Shown here: positions 31,244 through 40,109 of the stretch, piece after piece | Layout of the letters: every line of letters begins with the position of its first letter | Numbering within the stretch: position 1 is the stretch's first letter | Assembly: GCF_002727125.1 (NCBI RefSeq) | Contig: NZ_NHOA01000003.1 | Location: 1 to 42,151, forward strand | DNA: 42,151 nt | DNA from: Halorubrum persicum | Lineage (GTDB): Archaea; Halobacteriota; Halobacteria; Halobacteriales; Haloferacaceae | Direction of reading: 5' to 3' | Made by a program: the position numbers and the translations under genes | The notes under the pieces: model-generated | Seen by the model: only the letters and a program-made list of their open reading frames with translations | What the model was told of the DNA's origin: nothing | Database searches by the model: none

Positions 31244-31954
31244 ATGAGAAACGAGACGACCGCCGACGAGACGACCGGCACCGACGCGCTCAGTCGCCGC
31301 CGCGCGCTCGCGGTCGGCGGCGCGGTGGGGCTCGCGAGCCTCGCCGGCTGTACCGCCCTCGACGTCGCCACCGGTGGGGAGCCCGCCGAGTTCGCGGCCG
31401 GCACTGCGACCGTCGGTGACGCGACGCTCGACGAAAGCGGGTACGAGATCAACGAGGTGACCGACCGACCGATCTCCCGTGAGGTCGAGGTGGCCGGACA
31501 GACCCGCGAGGTGCGCGTGACGAACACCGTCGCCGAGTACGACAAGGCCGTCGAGCTGTTCGGCGAGCGCTACCAGGCGGCCGTCTTCGCCGCGGTGACG
31601 ACCCCCCAGATACAGGTGCTCGGACAGGCGCTCAACCCGATCGCCGAGATGAGCACCCGCGAGCTCGCCGATCTCATCCTGAACCGCTACGAGAACGTCG
31701 GCGACTTAGAGCGCGGTTCGGAGTACACGACGACGATCCTCGCCGCCGACGCCGAGGTCGTCGTGTACACGACCGAGGGCGAGATCGAGGGGACGGGCGC
31801 GAGCACCGAACTGGAGCTCCACATCGGCGAGCCGGTCGGCGTCGGAGACGACTTCGTGCTCCCCCTCGCGGCGTATCCGTCCGGGTTCAGCGACGGTGAG
31901 AACGTTCGGCAGATGATGAACGGGATCGAACACGAGCCGAACGAGGAGAACTGA
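31244..31954 (+). CDS. Tat-exported lipoprotein, haloarchaeal DUF6517-like (236 aa)
   Basis: The signal LSRRRALAVGGAVGLASLAGC has a twin-arginine-type motif and a lipobox ending at Cys36. The mature part has VGDATLDESGYEINEVTDR and repeated beta strands with VEVAGQTREVRVTNTVAEYDK, in keeping with a haloarchaeal extracytoplasmic family of unknown function. It would sit on the outer membrane face. A TATA-like AAAGTATG is centred about 30 bp before the ATG. It is not obviously coupled to its neighbours. Confidence 0.85.
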   Translation: MRNETTADETTGTDALSRRRALAVGGAVGLASLAGCTALDVATGGEPAEFAAGTATVGDATLDESGYEINEVTDRPISREVEVAGQTREVRVTNTVAEYDKAVELFGERYQAAVFAAVTTPQIQVLGQALNPIAEMSTRELADLILNRYENVGDLERGSEYTTTILAADAEVVVYTTEGEIEGTGASTELELHIGEPVGVGDDFVLPLAAYPSGFSDGENVRQMMNGIEHEPNEEN

Positions 31955-32032
31955 CGGCGACGCGGTCGCCGAAGTCGCGGGATAGCGGAGGGAGCCGAAA
32001 ACATATGCCGACCCCCCGCGTACTCCCGTACG

Positions 32033-33142
32033 ATGCTGCTCGTCCTCTGTGTCGACCTCGACGACGACCTCGGCCGGAAGACGGGGATCCCCACGCCCGT
32101 CATCGGCGCCGACGATGTCACCGAGGCCGCGGTCGCGCTCGCGACGGCGGACCCGGAGGACTCCGACGTGAACGTGCTGTTTCAGGGCGTCAACATCTAC
32201 GACGAGCTGGCGGCCGGCGGCGAGTCGGTCGAGGTCGCCGCCGTCACCGGTGTCGACGGCGCCGACGTGAAGGCGAACCGCGCGGTGGGACAGGAGGTCG
32301 ACCGCGTGCTCGCGGAGCTCTCGACCGGCGAGGAGGTCTCGGCCGTCGTCATCACCGACGGCGCACAGGATGAGTCGGTCCTCCCCGTGATCCGCTCGCG
32401 GATGCCGATCGACGGGATGCGGCGGGTGGTCGTCCGGCAGGCGCAGGACCTCGAATCGCTCTACTACACGATCAAGCAGGTGCTCGCGGACCCCGAGACG
32501 CGCGGCACGATCCTGGTGCCGCTCGGCGTGCTCCTCCTCATCTACCCGCTCGTCGTCGTCGCCAACCTGTTCAACATCGCGGGCGCCGCCGTCCTCGGGA
32601 TCCTCTCCGGGGTCGTCGGACTCTACTCGCTGTTCCGCGGGCTCGGGCTCGAAGACACGGTCGACGGCGCGGCCGCCTCCGTCCGGAACGTGCTTTACAC
32701 CGGGCGGGTGACGCTCGTCACCTACGTCGTCGCGCTCGCGCTGATCGTCGTCGGCGGGGTCCAAGGGATGGAAACGGTCGAGGTCGTCCGCGGCGTCCGC
32801 GGCGGGGGCGTCACCGTCGGCGTCGCGCTCGCGGCGTTCGTCCACGGGTTCGTCCAGTGGCTCGCGGTCGCCGGGGTCACCTCCAGTCTCGGCCAGATCA
32901 CCGACGAGTACCTCGCGGGCCGGTTCCGGTGGCGGTACCTCAACGCGCCCTTCTACGTGCTCTCGATCGCCGTCGTGTTGTACGCCGTCTCCGGGTTCTT
33001 CCTGCCGGCGGCACAGGGCGTCACGTCGCTCGGGCTCTCCGACCTCGCGATGGCGCTCGCGGCCGGGACGCTCACCGCCGTGTTGAGCACGCTCGCGTTC
33101 GCTGTCGCGGAGTCGCAGCTCCCGTCGGCGGACCCGGCGTGA
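32033..33142 (+). CDS. DUF373 family integral membrane protein (369 aa)
   Basis: The first 150 residues are a soluble alpha/beta domain (LLVLCVDLDDDLGRKTGIPTPV, VNVLFQGVNIYDEL, VVITDGAQDE) that resembles a nucleotide-binding Rossmann-like module. About six membrane helices follow from about residue 160. This is the archaeal DUF373 layout; the function is unknown. The short distance to a TATA-like CATATG at about 32002 suggests a nearly leaderless mRNA. It converges on the gene at 33168 with 25 bp between stops. Confidence 0.9.
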   Translation: MLLVLCVDLDDDLGRKTGIPTPVIGADDVTEAAVALATADPEDSDVNVLFQGVNIYDELAAGGESVEVAAVTGVDGADVKANRAVGQEVDRVLAELSTGEEVSAVVITDGAQDESVLPVIRSRMPIDGMRRVVVRQAQDLESLYYTIKQVLADPETRGTILVPLGVLLLIYPLVVVANLFNIAGAAVLGILSGVVGLYSLFRGLGLEDTVDGAAASVRNVLYTGRVTLVTYVVALALIVVGGVQGMETVEVVRGVRGGGVTVGVALAAFVHGFVQWLAVAGVTSSLGQITDEYLAGRFRWRYLNAPFYVLSIAVVLYAVSGFFLPAAQGVTSLGLSDLAMALAAGTLTAVLSTLAFAVAESQLPSADPA

Positions 33143-33167
33143 AAAGCGAGCTACTTCTCGAAGCGGC

Positions 33168-34178
33168 TTACCGCGGCGTCCACTCCTCGCAGGCGTCCAT
33201 GTCGTCCATCAGCTCGTCGCGGTGGCCGCAGTACGGCTGCATTCCCTGCTCCGTGCGGACGTAGTCGAACTGCGCGCAGTTCCCGCAGTAGGTGTCGCCC
33301 GGGCCGTCGCGCGCCGTGGGCGAGACGCCGGGTGTGATCGGTTCGCCCGTCCCGTCCGGCGACTGCCCGGCGGACCCGGCCGGCTCGCCGCCCGCTCCGC
33401 CGCTCCCGTCGAGCGGAGACCGGATGTCGGTCGCGGTCGCGCCCCCGTCGCTCACGCCGGCGGGGTTCGATCCGTTGGTCGGTCCGGACGGGCGGGGCGA
33501 TCCGGTCCCCCCGGACGGGCCGGCGGATCCACGGGAGCCCGGTTCGGAGCCGGAGCCGGAGCCGCTCTCACCGTTCCGGTTCGTCTGCGTCTCCACGTTT
33601 CCGTCGGGGGTTCCCCCGAGGAGGCCGACGCCGCCGCCGCGGTTGAGCTCGGCGCGATCGACCTCGATCACCTTCGTCTCGCCCTTGTGGGTCACCTCCA
33701 TCGTGACGGTGCCGCCGGGGTCGTTCCGGGTCTTGAAGTTGGCCACGCCGACGAACACGCTCCACAGGGTCGTCGCGGCGCCGACGAAGTACAGCCCCGC
33801 GGTCGGCAGCGTGAGGTCCGTCAGATCCGGACGGGGGCCGCCGACCCACTGGTTGGGGTACGCGTACGCGAACAGCGCGACGCCGAGACACATCACGGCC
33901 GCCCCGACGACCGCGGCGACGCGGGTGTTGCGGTCCGCCGGGAGGACGGTCATCACGCCGAGCAACACGAGGGGGACGCCCACGCCGCCGAGCACGCCGC
34001 CGAGCTGCCGCGCCTCGCCGGAGTTGTAGCCGCTCGGGAGGACGACCTCCGCGGCCACGAGGATCCCGGCGACGAGGAGCAGCGTTCCAGCGACGAACGC
34101 GCCCACGCCGACGTACAGCCGGCGCGGATCGACCTCGGAGCGCCCCCGCCCGCCGTACGCCTCCGAGAGACTGGTCAT
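33168..34178 (-). CDS. Membrane protein with low-complexity linker and C-terminal zinc-finger-like domain (336 aa)
   Basis: Four membrane helices in the first 145 residues are followed by VTHKGETKVIEVDRAELNR and then about 100 residues of Gly/Ser/Pro linker. The last 40 residues have CGNCAQFDYVRTEQGMQPYC, then GHRDELMDDMDACEEW, so Cys/His residues spaced for metal binding end the protein. The domain probably faces the cytoplasm. A haloarchaeal family of unknown function; the linker is likely disordered. Confidence 0.82.
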   Translation of the reverse strand: MTSLSEAYGGRGRSEVDPRRLYVGVGAFVAGTLLLVAGILVAAEVVLPSGYNSGEARQLGGVLGGVGVPLVLLGVMTVLPADRNTRVAAVVGAAVMCLGVALFAYAYPNQWVGGPRPDLTDLTLPTAGLYFVGAATTLWSVFVGVANFKTRNDPGGTVTMEVTHKGETKVIEVDRAELNRGGGVGLLGGTPDGNVETQTNRNGESGSGSGSEPGSRGSAGPSGGTGSPRPSGPTNGSNPAGVSDGGATATDIRSPLDGSGGAGGEPAGSAGQSPDGTGEPITPGVSPTARDGPGDTYCGNCAQFDYVRTEQGMQPYCGHRDELMDDMDACEEWTPR

Positions 34179-34277
34179 ACGCGCCCTACGTCGTCCTCCC
34201 TGAAAACAGTATGTCAGACGTTCGCCTGCGGCGGGGGACGGGACGGGGATCCCCCTCGCCTAGCGACGGGAGCCGCC

Positions 34278-35339
34278 TCAGACCAGCGCGTCCACGTCGA
34301 CGTTGGCGTCGAGCAGCTCAGCCATCCGGTCGACGGTGCGCGCGTCGCGGGTGCGTCCGCCGCGGACGATCCCCTCGGCACGATCGATGGCGGTGACCGT
34401 GTCGGTGTTCACCGCGAGGACGGGCTTGTCGGCGTCGGCCGCCTTCCCGAGCACGGCGCCCGAGGGCCGGTGGCCGCCGGTCAACACGAGACACGCGACG
34501 CCCGAGGCTTCGAGCGCCGCGGTCTGGACGTCGGCGCGGTCGCCGCCGGTGATCACGGCGGCGTCGCGGGCGCGGCGGAAGTAGCGGAGCGCCTCGTCGC
34601 CGCCCATCGCGCCGACGAGGAACCGCTCGACGAAGCCGTCGGTCGGGGCGTCGGTGAGCAGCTCCGCGCCGAGCTCGTCCGCGAGCTCGCCGACGGTGAC
34701 CCCGGCCAGCTCCTTCTCGGACGGGATGGCGCCGAACACGGTGATCCCCTTCGACTCGAGGAACGGGATCCCGTCCTGATCGAGCGACTCGAACGCGTCG
34801 TCGGAGACCTTGTTGAACACGACGCCGGCGAGCCGGTCGCCGAACGCGTCGGCGGCCGCGATCACCTCGTCGAGGTCGTTCGGGGAGTCGTACCCGGCGA
34901 CCAGCACGACCTGCGCGTCGAGAAGCTCCGCCACGTCCACGTCGGTGAGGCCGACGACGCCGCCGGTGGTCCAGCGCCCGCCGCCTTCGATGAACATGTG
35001 GTCCCGATCGGCCGCGAGGTCGTCGTACTCCTCGCGGATCCGCTCGCGGAGCGCGTCGGCGTCCTCGGTGCCGCGGATCGCGCCCTCGACGAACGTCGGC
35101 GAGTAGACGACGGGCTCCATCTGATGCATCTCGGCGTCGAGGTCGAGCACCTCGCGTGCGAGCATGGGGTCCTGATCGAGCGTCTTGCCGACGTTCGACT
35201 GGAGCCGAGTCCCCTTCGGCTTCATGTAGCCGACGCTGCGGTCGCGGTCGGCGGCGAGCCGCGCGAGCGCGACGGTGATCGCTGTCTTTCCGGCGCCTTC
35301 TCCGGTCGCGGTGACGAGTGTCGTGGGTGTGTCTGTCAT
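34278..35339 (-). CDS. BioD-like/DRTGG protein related to the phosphotransacetylase N-terminus (353 aa)
   Basis: A P-loop GEGAGKTA (13-20) and a BioD-like ATPase fold (HMFIEGGGRWTTGGVVGLTDVDVAELL) are followed by a DRTGG domain (FLVGAMGGDEALRYFRRARDAAVITGGDRADVQ). This resembles the regulatory N-terminal half of long phosphotransacetylases but lacks the catalytic PTA_PTB domain. The ATG overlaps the stop of the ADP-forming acetyl-CoA synthetase by 4 bp (ATGA), so it is probably co-translated and may sense or regulate acetate/acetyl-CoA flux. The activity is inferred. Confidence 0.9.
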   Translation of the reverse strand: MTDTPTTLVTATGEGAGKTAITVALARLAADRDRSVGYMKPKGTRLQSNVGKTLDQDPMLAREVLDLDAEMHQMEPVVYSPTFVEGAIRGTEDADALRERIREEYDDLAADRDHMFIEGGGRWTTGGVVGLTDVDVAELLDAQVVLVAGYDSPNDLDEVIAAADAFGDRLAGVVFNKVSDDAFESLDQDGIPFLESKGITVFGAIPSEKELAGVTVGELADELGAELLTDAPTDGFVERFLVGAMGGDEALRYFRRARDAAVITGGDRADVQTAALEASGVACLVLTGGHRPSGAVLGKAADADKPVLAVNTDTVTAIDRAEGIVRGGRTRDARTVDRMAELLDANVDVDALV

Positions 35340-37450
35340 GGGTCGAGTTTCTCCGGGTCAACCGTAAGTCTCACGTCGACGGCGGCGGCGTTCGTGCCGC
35401 CGTCGGCGTCGGGCAGTGCGACGAGCGGATTGATGTCGAGTTCGAGGATGGCCGGGAAGTCGGTGACCAGCTGCGAGAGCCGACCGATCGTCTCGACGAC
35501 GGCGTCGACGTCGACCGGGTCGCGTCCCCGGGCGCCGCGCAGCAGCGGCGCCGACTGGATCTCCTCGGTCATCTCGCGGGCCTCCGGCTCGGAGACGGGC
35601 GCGACGCGGAAGGTGGTGTCCTCCATCACCTCCACGAAGATCCCGCCGAGCCCGAACATCAGCAGCGGGCCGAACTGCGGGTCGCGGTTCATCCCGACGA
35701 TCGTCTCGACGCCGTCGTCGAGATCGACCATCTCCTGCACCTGCACGCCGAGCACGGTCGCGTCCGGCTGGTAGTTTCGCGCGCGGGTTATCAGGTCCTC
35801 GTAGGTGTCCGTCACCTCGTCGTCCTCGACGCCGACGGCGACGCCGCCGATGTCGGACTTGTGGAGGATGTCCGGCGAGACGATCTTCATCACCACGCCG
35901 CCGTCGATGTCGGCGGCGACCTCGCGGGCCCGCTCGGGGCTGTCGACGATCTCACCGGCCGGCGTCGGGATGCCGTAGGCGTCGAGCAGCTCCATCGCCT
36001 CGACGCCGAGGCGGTTGTCGTCGCGGTCGCGCACCGCGCCCAGAATCTCGCGAGCGCGCTCGCGGTCGACGTCGAACGACATCGGGTCGGCGTACTCGCG
36101 CTGTTTGATGTCGCGGTACCGCGCCAGCGTCGCGAGGCTCTCGATCCCGCGGGCGGGGTCGAAGTAACAGGGGATCCCCTTCGACTGGAGCTGCTGTTTC
36201 GGCTCGCGGGTCCGGTCGCCGCCCATCAGGCAGGCGGCGACGGGCGCGTCCATCTCGTCGCTTACCTCGCTGATCGCGTCCGTGAGGTCGTTGAAGTCGA
36301 TCGTCGCCGTCGGCGCGGCCAGCACGAGGGCGGCCCCGACGTTGTCGTCGGCGACGGTGATCTCCAGCGCCTCCCGGAACCGCTCCACGTCGGCGTCGCC
36401 GATCACGTCGACCGGGTTGTGGATGTTCGCCTCGTCGGGCATCGACTCGGCCAGCGCGTCGCTCGTTTCCCCGGTGAACGACGCCATATCGAGGTTGGCG
36501 TCGCCGACGGCGTCGGTCGCCATCACGCCGGGGCCGCCGGCGTTGGTGACGATCGCGACGCTGTCCGTGTCGGGGAGCGGCTGGCTCCCGAGGATGCCCG
36601 CCGAGTCGAACAGCTCGTCGACCGACTCGGCGCGGATGACGCCAGCCTGATCGAGGCCGGCCTCGTACGCCTTGTCCGAGCCGGCGAGCGTGCCGGTGTG
36701 CGAGGAGGCGGCCTGTGCCCCCGCGCTCGTCCGCCCCGACTTCACGGCGACGATCGGGGTGTCCTGCGTCGTCTCGCGGGCGGTGTCGATGAACTCGCGC
36801 CCGTCCTCGATCCCCTCGAGGTAGCCGATTATCACGTCGGTCTCCTCGTCGTCGCCCCAGTGGTCGACGAAGTCGGTCTCGTCGAGGACCGCCTTGTTGC
36901 CCAGCGAGACCACGTCTTTGAAGCCGATCCCGTTGTCGTTGGCCCAGTCGAGGACCGCGGTGACGAACGCGCCGGACTGACTCATAAAGGAGAGCCCGCC
37001 CGGGAGCGCGTTCTCCGGGCCGAACGTCGCGTTCATGCCCGAGGGCGTCGACATGATCCCCAGGCTGTTGGGGCCGACGAGGTTCAGGTCGTACTCGTCG
37101 GCTATCTCCGCGAGGCGTCGTTCCCTCGCGGCCCCGTCCTCTCCCGTCTCGCCGAACCCGGCGGTGATCACGACGACGTTCCGGACGCCCGCCTCGCCGC
37201 ACGCCTCGATCGCGTCCAACACGATCGACGGCGGGACGACGACCACGGCAACGTCGGCGTCGGCGTCTGCGACCTCGTCGACGCAGGGTGTGCCGAGCAC
37301 CTCGTCGTAGTTCGGGTTGACGGGGACGGTGTCGCCGTCGAAGTCGTCGAGCAGATTCGACGTTACGGCGCGTCCGACAGCCCCCTCTCGGGCGGTCGCG
37401 CCGACGACGGCGACCCGGTCCGGGTCGAACAGCTCATTGAGCGTACCCAT
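35336..37450 (-). CDS. Acetate-CoA ligase (ADP-forming), fused alpha and beta subunits (704 aa)
   Basis: Converts acetyl-CoA, ADP and phosphate to acetate, CoA and ATP, an archaeal route for ATP from sugars and amino acids. The CoA-binding Rossmann part is VAVVGATAREGAVGRAV (13-29); SSHTGTLAGSDKAY contains His251, the phospho-histidine candidate; NSLGIMSTPSGMNATF and FMSQSGAFVTAV are ligase motifs; the C-terminal ATP-grasp has DGGVVMKIVSPDILHKSDIGGV and GMNRDPQFGPLLMFG. Both subunits are fused as in haloarchaea. A palindrome overlaps the start codon. A TATA-like CTTAAAC is about 33 bp upstream. Confidence 0.95.
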   Translation of the reverse strand: MGTLNELFDPDRVAVVGATAREGAVGRAVTSNLLDDFDGDTVPVNPNYDEVLGTPCVDEVADADADVAVVVVPPSIVLDAIEACGEAGVRNVVVITAGFGETGEDGAARERRLAEIADEYDLNLVGPNSLGIMSTPSGMNATFGPENALPGGLSFMSQSGAFVTAVLDWANDNGIGFKDVVSLGNKAVLDETDFVDHWGDDEETDVIIGYLEGIEDGREFIDTARETTQDTPIVAVKSGRTSAGAQAASSHTGTLAGSDKAYEAGLDQAGVIRAESVDELFDSAGILGSQPLPDTDSVAIVTNAGGPGVMATDAVGDANLDMASFTGETSDALAESMPDEANIHNPVDVIGDADVERFREALEITVADDNVGAALVLAAPTATIDFNDLTDAISEVSDEMDAPVAACLMGGDRTREPKQQLQSKGIPCYFDPARGIESLATLARYRDIKQREYADPMSFDVDRERAREILGAVRDRDDNRLGVEAMELLDAYGIPTPAGEIVDSPERAREVAADIDGGVVMKIVSPDILHKSDIGGVAVGVEDDEVTDTYEDLITRARNYQPDATVLGVQVQEMVDLDDGVETIVGMNRDPQFGPLLMFGLGGIFVEVMEDTTFRVAPVSEPEAREMTEEIQSAPLLRGARGRDPVDVDAVVETIGRLSQLVTDFPAILELDINPLVALPDADGGTNAAAVDVRLTVDPEKLDP

Positions 37451-37457
37451 CGGTACG
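37442..37457. promoter_or_regulatory. Inverted repeat CGTACC-N4-GGTACG over the acetyl-CoA synthetase start codon
   Basis: Six-bp arms flank the bases GATG (minus strand), which include the start ATG (37450-37448). The core TACCGATGGGTA differs at one base from the palindrome at 3595-3606. It may be an operator or a small mRNA hairpin over the start codon. Confidence 0.35.
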
Positions 37458-37643
37458 TAGTTATACGCACCGACGGTTTAAGATCGACGGGAGCGTTCTC
37501 ATCGGCTGAATATTAATGAACAACCGATCGCATCGACGCCCACTCGTTTGAGGACCGGAGTTGTAATCCCCGGTTCAGTCCGCATTCCCACGCTTCGGAC
37601 CCCCATTCGGATCGCGGTCCGTCGAGCGTCCTGACCGACCCGC

Positions 37644-39434
37644 TCACTCCGCGTCGTCGCCGCCCTTGGCGTCCGATCCGCGGCTCTCGGGCTCTCCGGG
37701 GGCGGACCCGTCCGTTCGTATCTGGGCGTTCATCGGGCTCATGGCGGCGGTCCTCGGGCGGTTCGGCGGGCTCGCTCCGACGGACCCCTCGCCGGTCTCG
37801 CCGGTCTCTGCGCTCGGCACGGTGAGCGTCACGATGTTTCCGCCGTCGTGAGTGTCGAAGGTCAGGTCGCCGCCGGACCGGTTCGCGACCCAGTACACGA
37901 GCCACAACCCCATTCCCCCGGTGTGGCGGAGGTCGTCCATCTCCCACCGGTCGGTGATGACGTACCGCTCCTCGACCGGGATCGGCGGGCAGTTGTCGCG
38001 GATCGACACCTCGACCTCCTCGTCCGTCACGCACACGTCGATCCGAATTCGCGGGGTCGACTCCGCGTGTTCGATGGCGTTCTCGACCAGCTCCGCGATC
38101 GCGTAGTCGAGCTCCGGGTGCGTGAACGCGCTCGCGTTCGGCGGGTACGACACCGACACCTGCGGGGTGGTCGGGCCGTCGCCGCCGCTCGGCTCTCCGC
38201 TTGCCGTCTCGCCGCAAGCCGTCCACGCCTCGTCTCCGGTGTTGCTCCCCGCTGTCTCCCCGTCCTCGACCGGGTCCCGATAGGCGAGATCGATCGGTTC
38301 GTTGCAGTCGTCGACGACCATGCCGAGCGCCTCTTCGACCACGGGCGCGAGCTCGACCTTCTGGGGCGCTCTGCGCTGTCGCAGCAGGTCGATCACGCCC
38401 CGCTGCTTCTCCGCCGTCGTCAACAGGTCGGAGGCGACCCGTCGGATCGTCTCGGCGTACTCCTGTAGGTCGGCGCCGAGTTCGGCGAGGGCGTCGGGAT
38501 CGACCCGGTCGCCACCATCCCCGCCGCCCCGATCGTCGTCACCGTCTTCCGTCTCGGCGTCCGCGACGGCGCCGCTCCACGTCTCCGGATCGAACGCGTC
38601 CGCCGCGGCGACGGACGAGAGGATGCGCTCCGCCGTCCCGTCGACGATGTTCATGTCGTTGCGGATCGTGTGTCGCAGGAGGTTGTCCATCACGGCGAGC
38701 TGTCGCTCGCGCCGGTACTCGTCGGTGACGTCGCGCACGAACCCCGTGACCGCGACCACCTCGCCGCTCTCTATCACCGGCTCGCCTGGCACGCGGACCC
38801 ACTTCGTGGTCCCGTCGGCCGACCCGAGCCGGTAGTCGATCAGCGTGGACTCCCCGTTCGAGAGCCGCTCCATGGCGCGCTCGACGTAGGGGCGGTCGTC
38901 GGGATGGACCGCGGTGAGGAACCGCTTGGGTTGCTGTTCGAGCGCGGCCGCCGACACGCCGAAAATCTCCTCGACGGCGTCGTTGACGAACAGCAGCTCG
39001 TCCCACTCCGCGGAGAACATCCAGAACACGTCGGCCGACACCGACGCGATCGTCTCCAGTCGGCGTCTGGACTCGACCTCGGCCGTGATGTCCCGCGAAG
39101 TCAACACGTACCCGTCGACACCCGTCTCCGCCGGCGGATGTACCGCTGTCCGGAGCCAGACCCACGTGCCGTCAGCGGTGCGGTATCGATACTCCTGCGG
39201 CTCGTCGGGCGTTAGCTCGCCGGAGACGATCCGCGCGAAGATACCCCGGAGCTGCTCCTCGTCGTTGGGGTGAACGAGTTCGAAGGCGTCCCTCCCGATG
39301 AGTTCCTCCGGGCGGAACCCCAGCAGATCGGCGACGGACGCGTTGAGATGACGGTAGATCCCGTCTTCGTCCAGGACCGCGATTTTGTCCCCCGAGAGAT
39401 CTAAAAGAACGGCGGGATCCGGGGGCTCGGTCAT
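37644..39434 (-). CDS. PAS sensor histidine kinase with degenerate G1 box (596 aa)
   Basis: Two PAS/PAC units (about 8-120 and 126-242) precede the phospho-acceptor His255 in LLRHTIRNDMNIV. A long acidic low-complexity region separates it from the HATPase domain, where the N-box is AELVENAIEHAE, the G1 position reads DNCPPIP instead of DNGPGIP, and the G2 box is GGMGLWLVYW. Soluble; no membrane segment. The start is ATG 39434 (MTEPPDPAVLLDLSG). It lies 75 bp downstream of the ArsR-like gene on the same strand. No response regulator is adjacent. Confidence 0.9.
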   Translation of the reverse strand: MTEPPDPAVLLDLSGDKIAVLDEDGIYRHLNASVADLLGFRPEELIGRDAFELVHPNDEEQLRGIFARIVSGELTPDEPQEYRYRTADGTWVWLRTAVHPPAETGVDGYVLTSRDITAEVESRRRLETIASVSADVFWMFSAEWDELLFVNDAVEEIFGVSAAALEQQPKRFLTAVHPDDRPYVERAMERLSNGESTLIDYRLGSADGTTKWVRVPGEPVIESGEVVAVTGFVRDVTDEYRRERQLAVMDNLLRHTIRNDMNIVDGTAERILSSVAAADAFDPETWSGAVADAETEDGDDDRGGGDGGDRVDPDALAELGADLQEYAETIRRVASDLLTTAEKQRGVIDLLRQRRAPQKVELAPVVEEALGMVVDDCNEPIDLAYRDPVEDGETAGSNTGDEAWTACGETASGEPSGGDGPTTPQVSVSYPPNASAFTHPELDYAIAELVENAIEHAESTPRIRIDVCVTDEEVEVSIRDNCPPIPVEERYVITDRWEMDDLRHTGGMGLWLVYWVANRSGGDLTFDTHDGGNIVTLTVPSAETGETGEGSVGASPPNRPRTAAMSPMNAQIRTDGSAPGEPESRGSDAKGGDDAE

Positions 39435-39509
39435 ATGGTTACCGCTTCTCGAGGTGGTTAATAAGGCTGACCGCCAAATTATCACGGGTGAAACAACCCG
39501 ACTGCGCGC

Positions 39510-39899
39510 TCAGTCGGCCGAGACGCCGGTGGTGTCGAACGCGACGCTCACCGGGTCGGCGGCCGCGTCGTCGACCGTCAGCGTGACGCCCCCCTCGCCG
39601 AGTTCGATGGTGGCGTCGGTCGCCCCTCGCGTGTACTCCGCCGCGTGATCGCCGTCGGGGTCGAAGCGGACGCCCTCGACCAGCAGGGGCGTCTCGCTGA
39701 GCCGTTCGACCTTGCGGTACGCGGTCGAGAGCGCGATGTCGCACGCCTCGGCCAGTTCGCTCGTCGTCATCGCCGTGTCGGCGGCTCCGAGGATCGCTCG
39801 ACAGTCGGGGTCGGCGAGCGCCTCGAACGTGTCGTCGAGCGTCTCGTCTCCTTCCGTCGCGGTCGTCGGCCCGGCCGCCTGCGGCGCGTTTCGCTTCAT
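39510..39899 (-). CDS. ArsR-like winged-helix regulator (129 aa)
   Basis: The core TFEALADPDCRAILGAADTAMTTSELAEACDIALSTAYRKVERL is a winged helix in the ArsR style. The C-terminal half (VEGVRFDPDGDHAAEYTRG, then VDDAAADPVSV) is beta-rich. No metal-binding cysteine motif is seen. The promoter has an inverted repeat TACCCCA-N18-TGGGGTA directly at the predicted start region. It is divergent from the Bat-type gene and may control it or the histidine kinase downstream. Confidence 0.85.
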   Translation of the reverse strand: MKRNAPQAAGPTTATEGDETLDDTFEALADPDCRAILGAADTAMTTSELAEACDIALSTAYRKVERLSETPLLVEGVRFDPDGDHAAEYTRGATDATIELGEGGVTLTVDDAAADPVSVAFDTTGVSAD

Positions 39900-39921
39900 G
39901 GACGTAGGTACCGGCTCCGAC

Positions 39922-39963
39922 TACCCCAACACCGGCCCTGCATATGTGGGGTATTTTATAAGG
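39922..39963 (-). promoter_or_regulatory. Promoter and operator candidate of the ArsR-like gene
   Basis: TACCCCA (39922-39928) and TGGGGTA (39947-39953) are perfect 7-bp arms with an 18-bp gap. The TATA box CTTATAAAATA lies beside the right arm, so a regulator bound to the repeat would cover the transcription start. The same AT-rich TTTTATAA could also read towards the Bat-type gene, leaving it a long leader. The rest of the 210-bp divergent gap holds nothing else that I can name. Confidence 0.5.
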
Positions 39964-40109
39964 GAACGCCGATCGTCGTCGTTCGGAACCGCCGCGTCGA
40001 CGCCCTTCCGCGTGCTCACGCCGGCACCGACACCGCGCTCCGCGGAGCCGCATCGATGCCGACCTCCCCCGATCGACGGCGTCAACGTTTTGCCGGGGGG
40101 CTGATACGA

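Noticed and set aside
33222-35774. Long plus-strand open frame opposite three genes
   Set aside because: It crosses several real genes on the minus strand, and its composition is that of a shadow frame.
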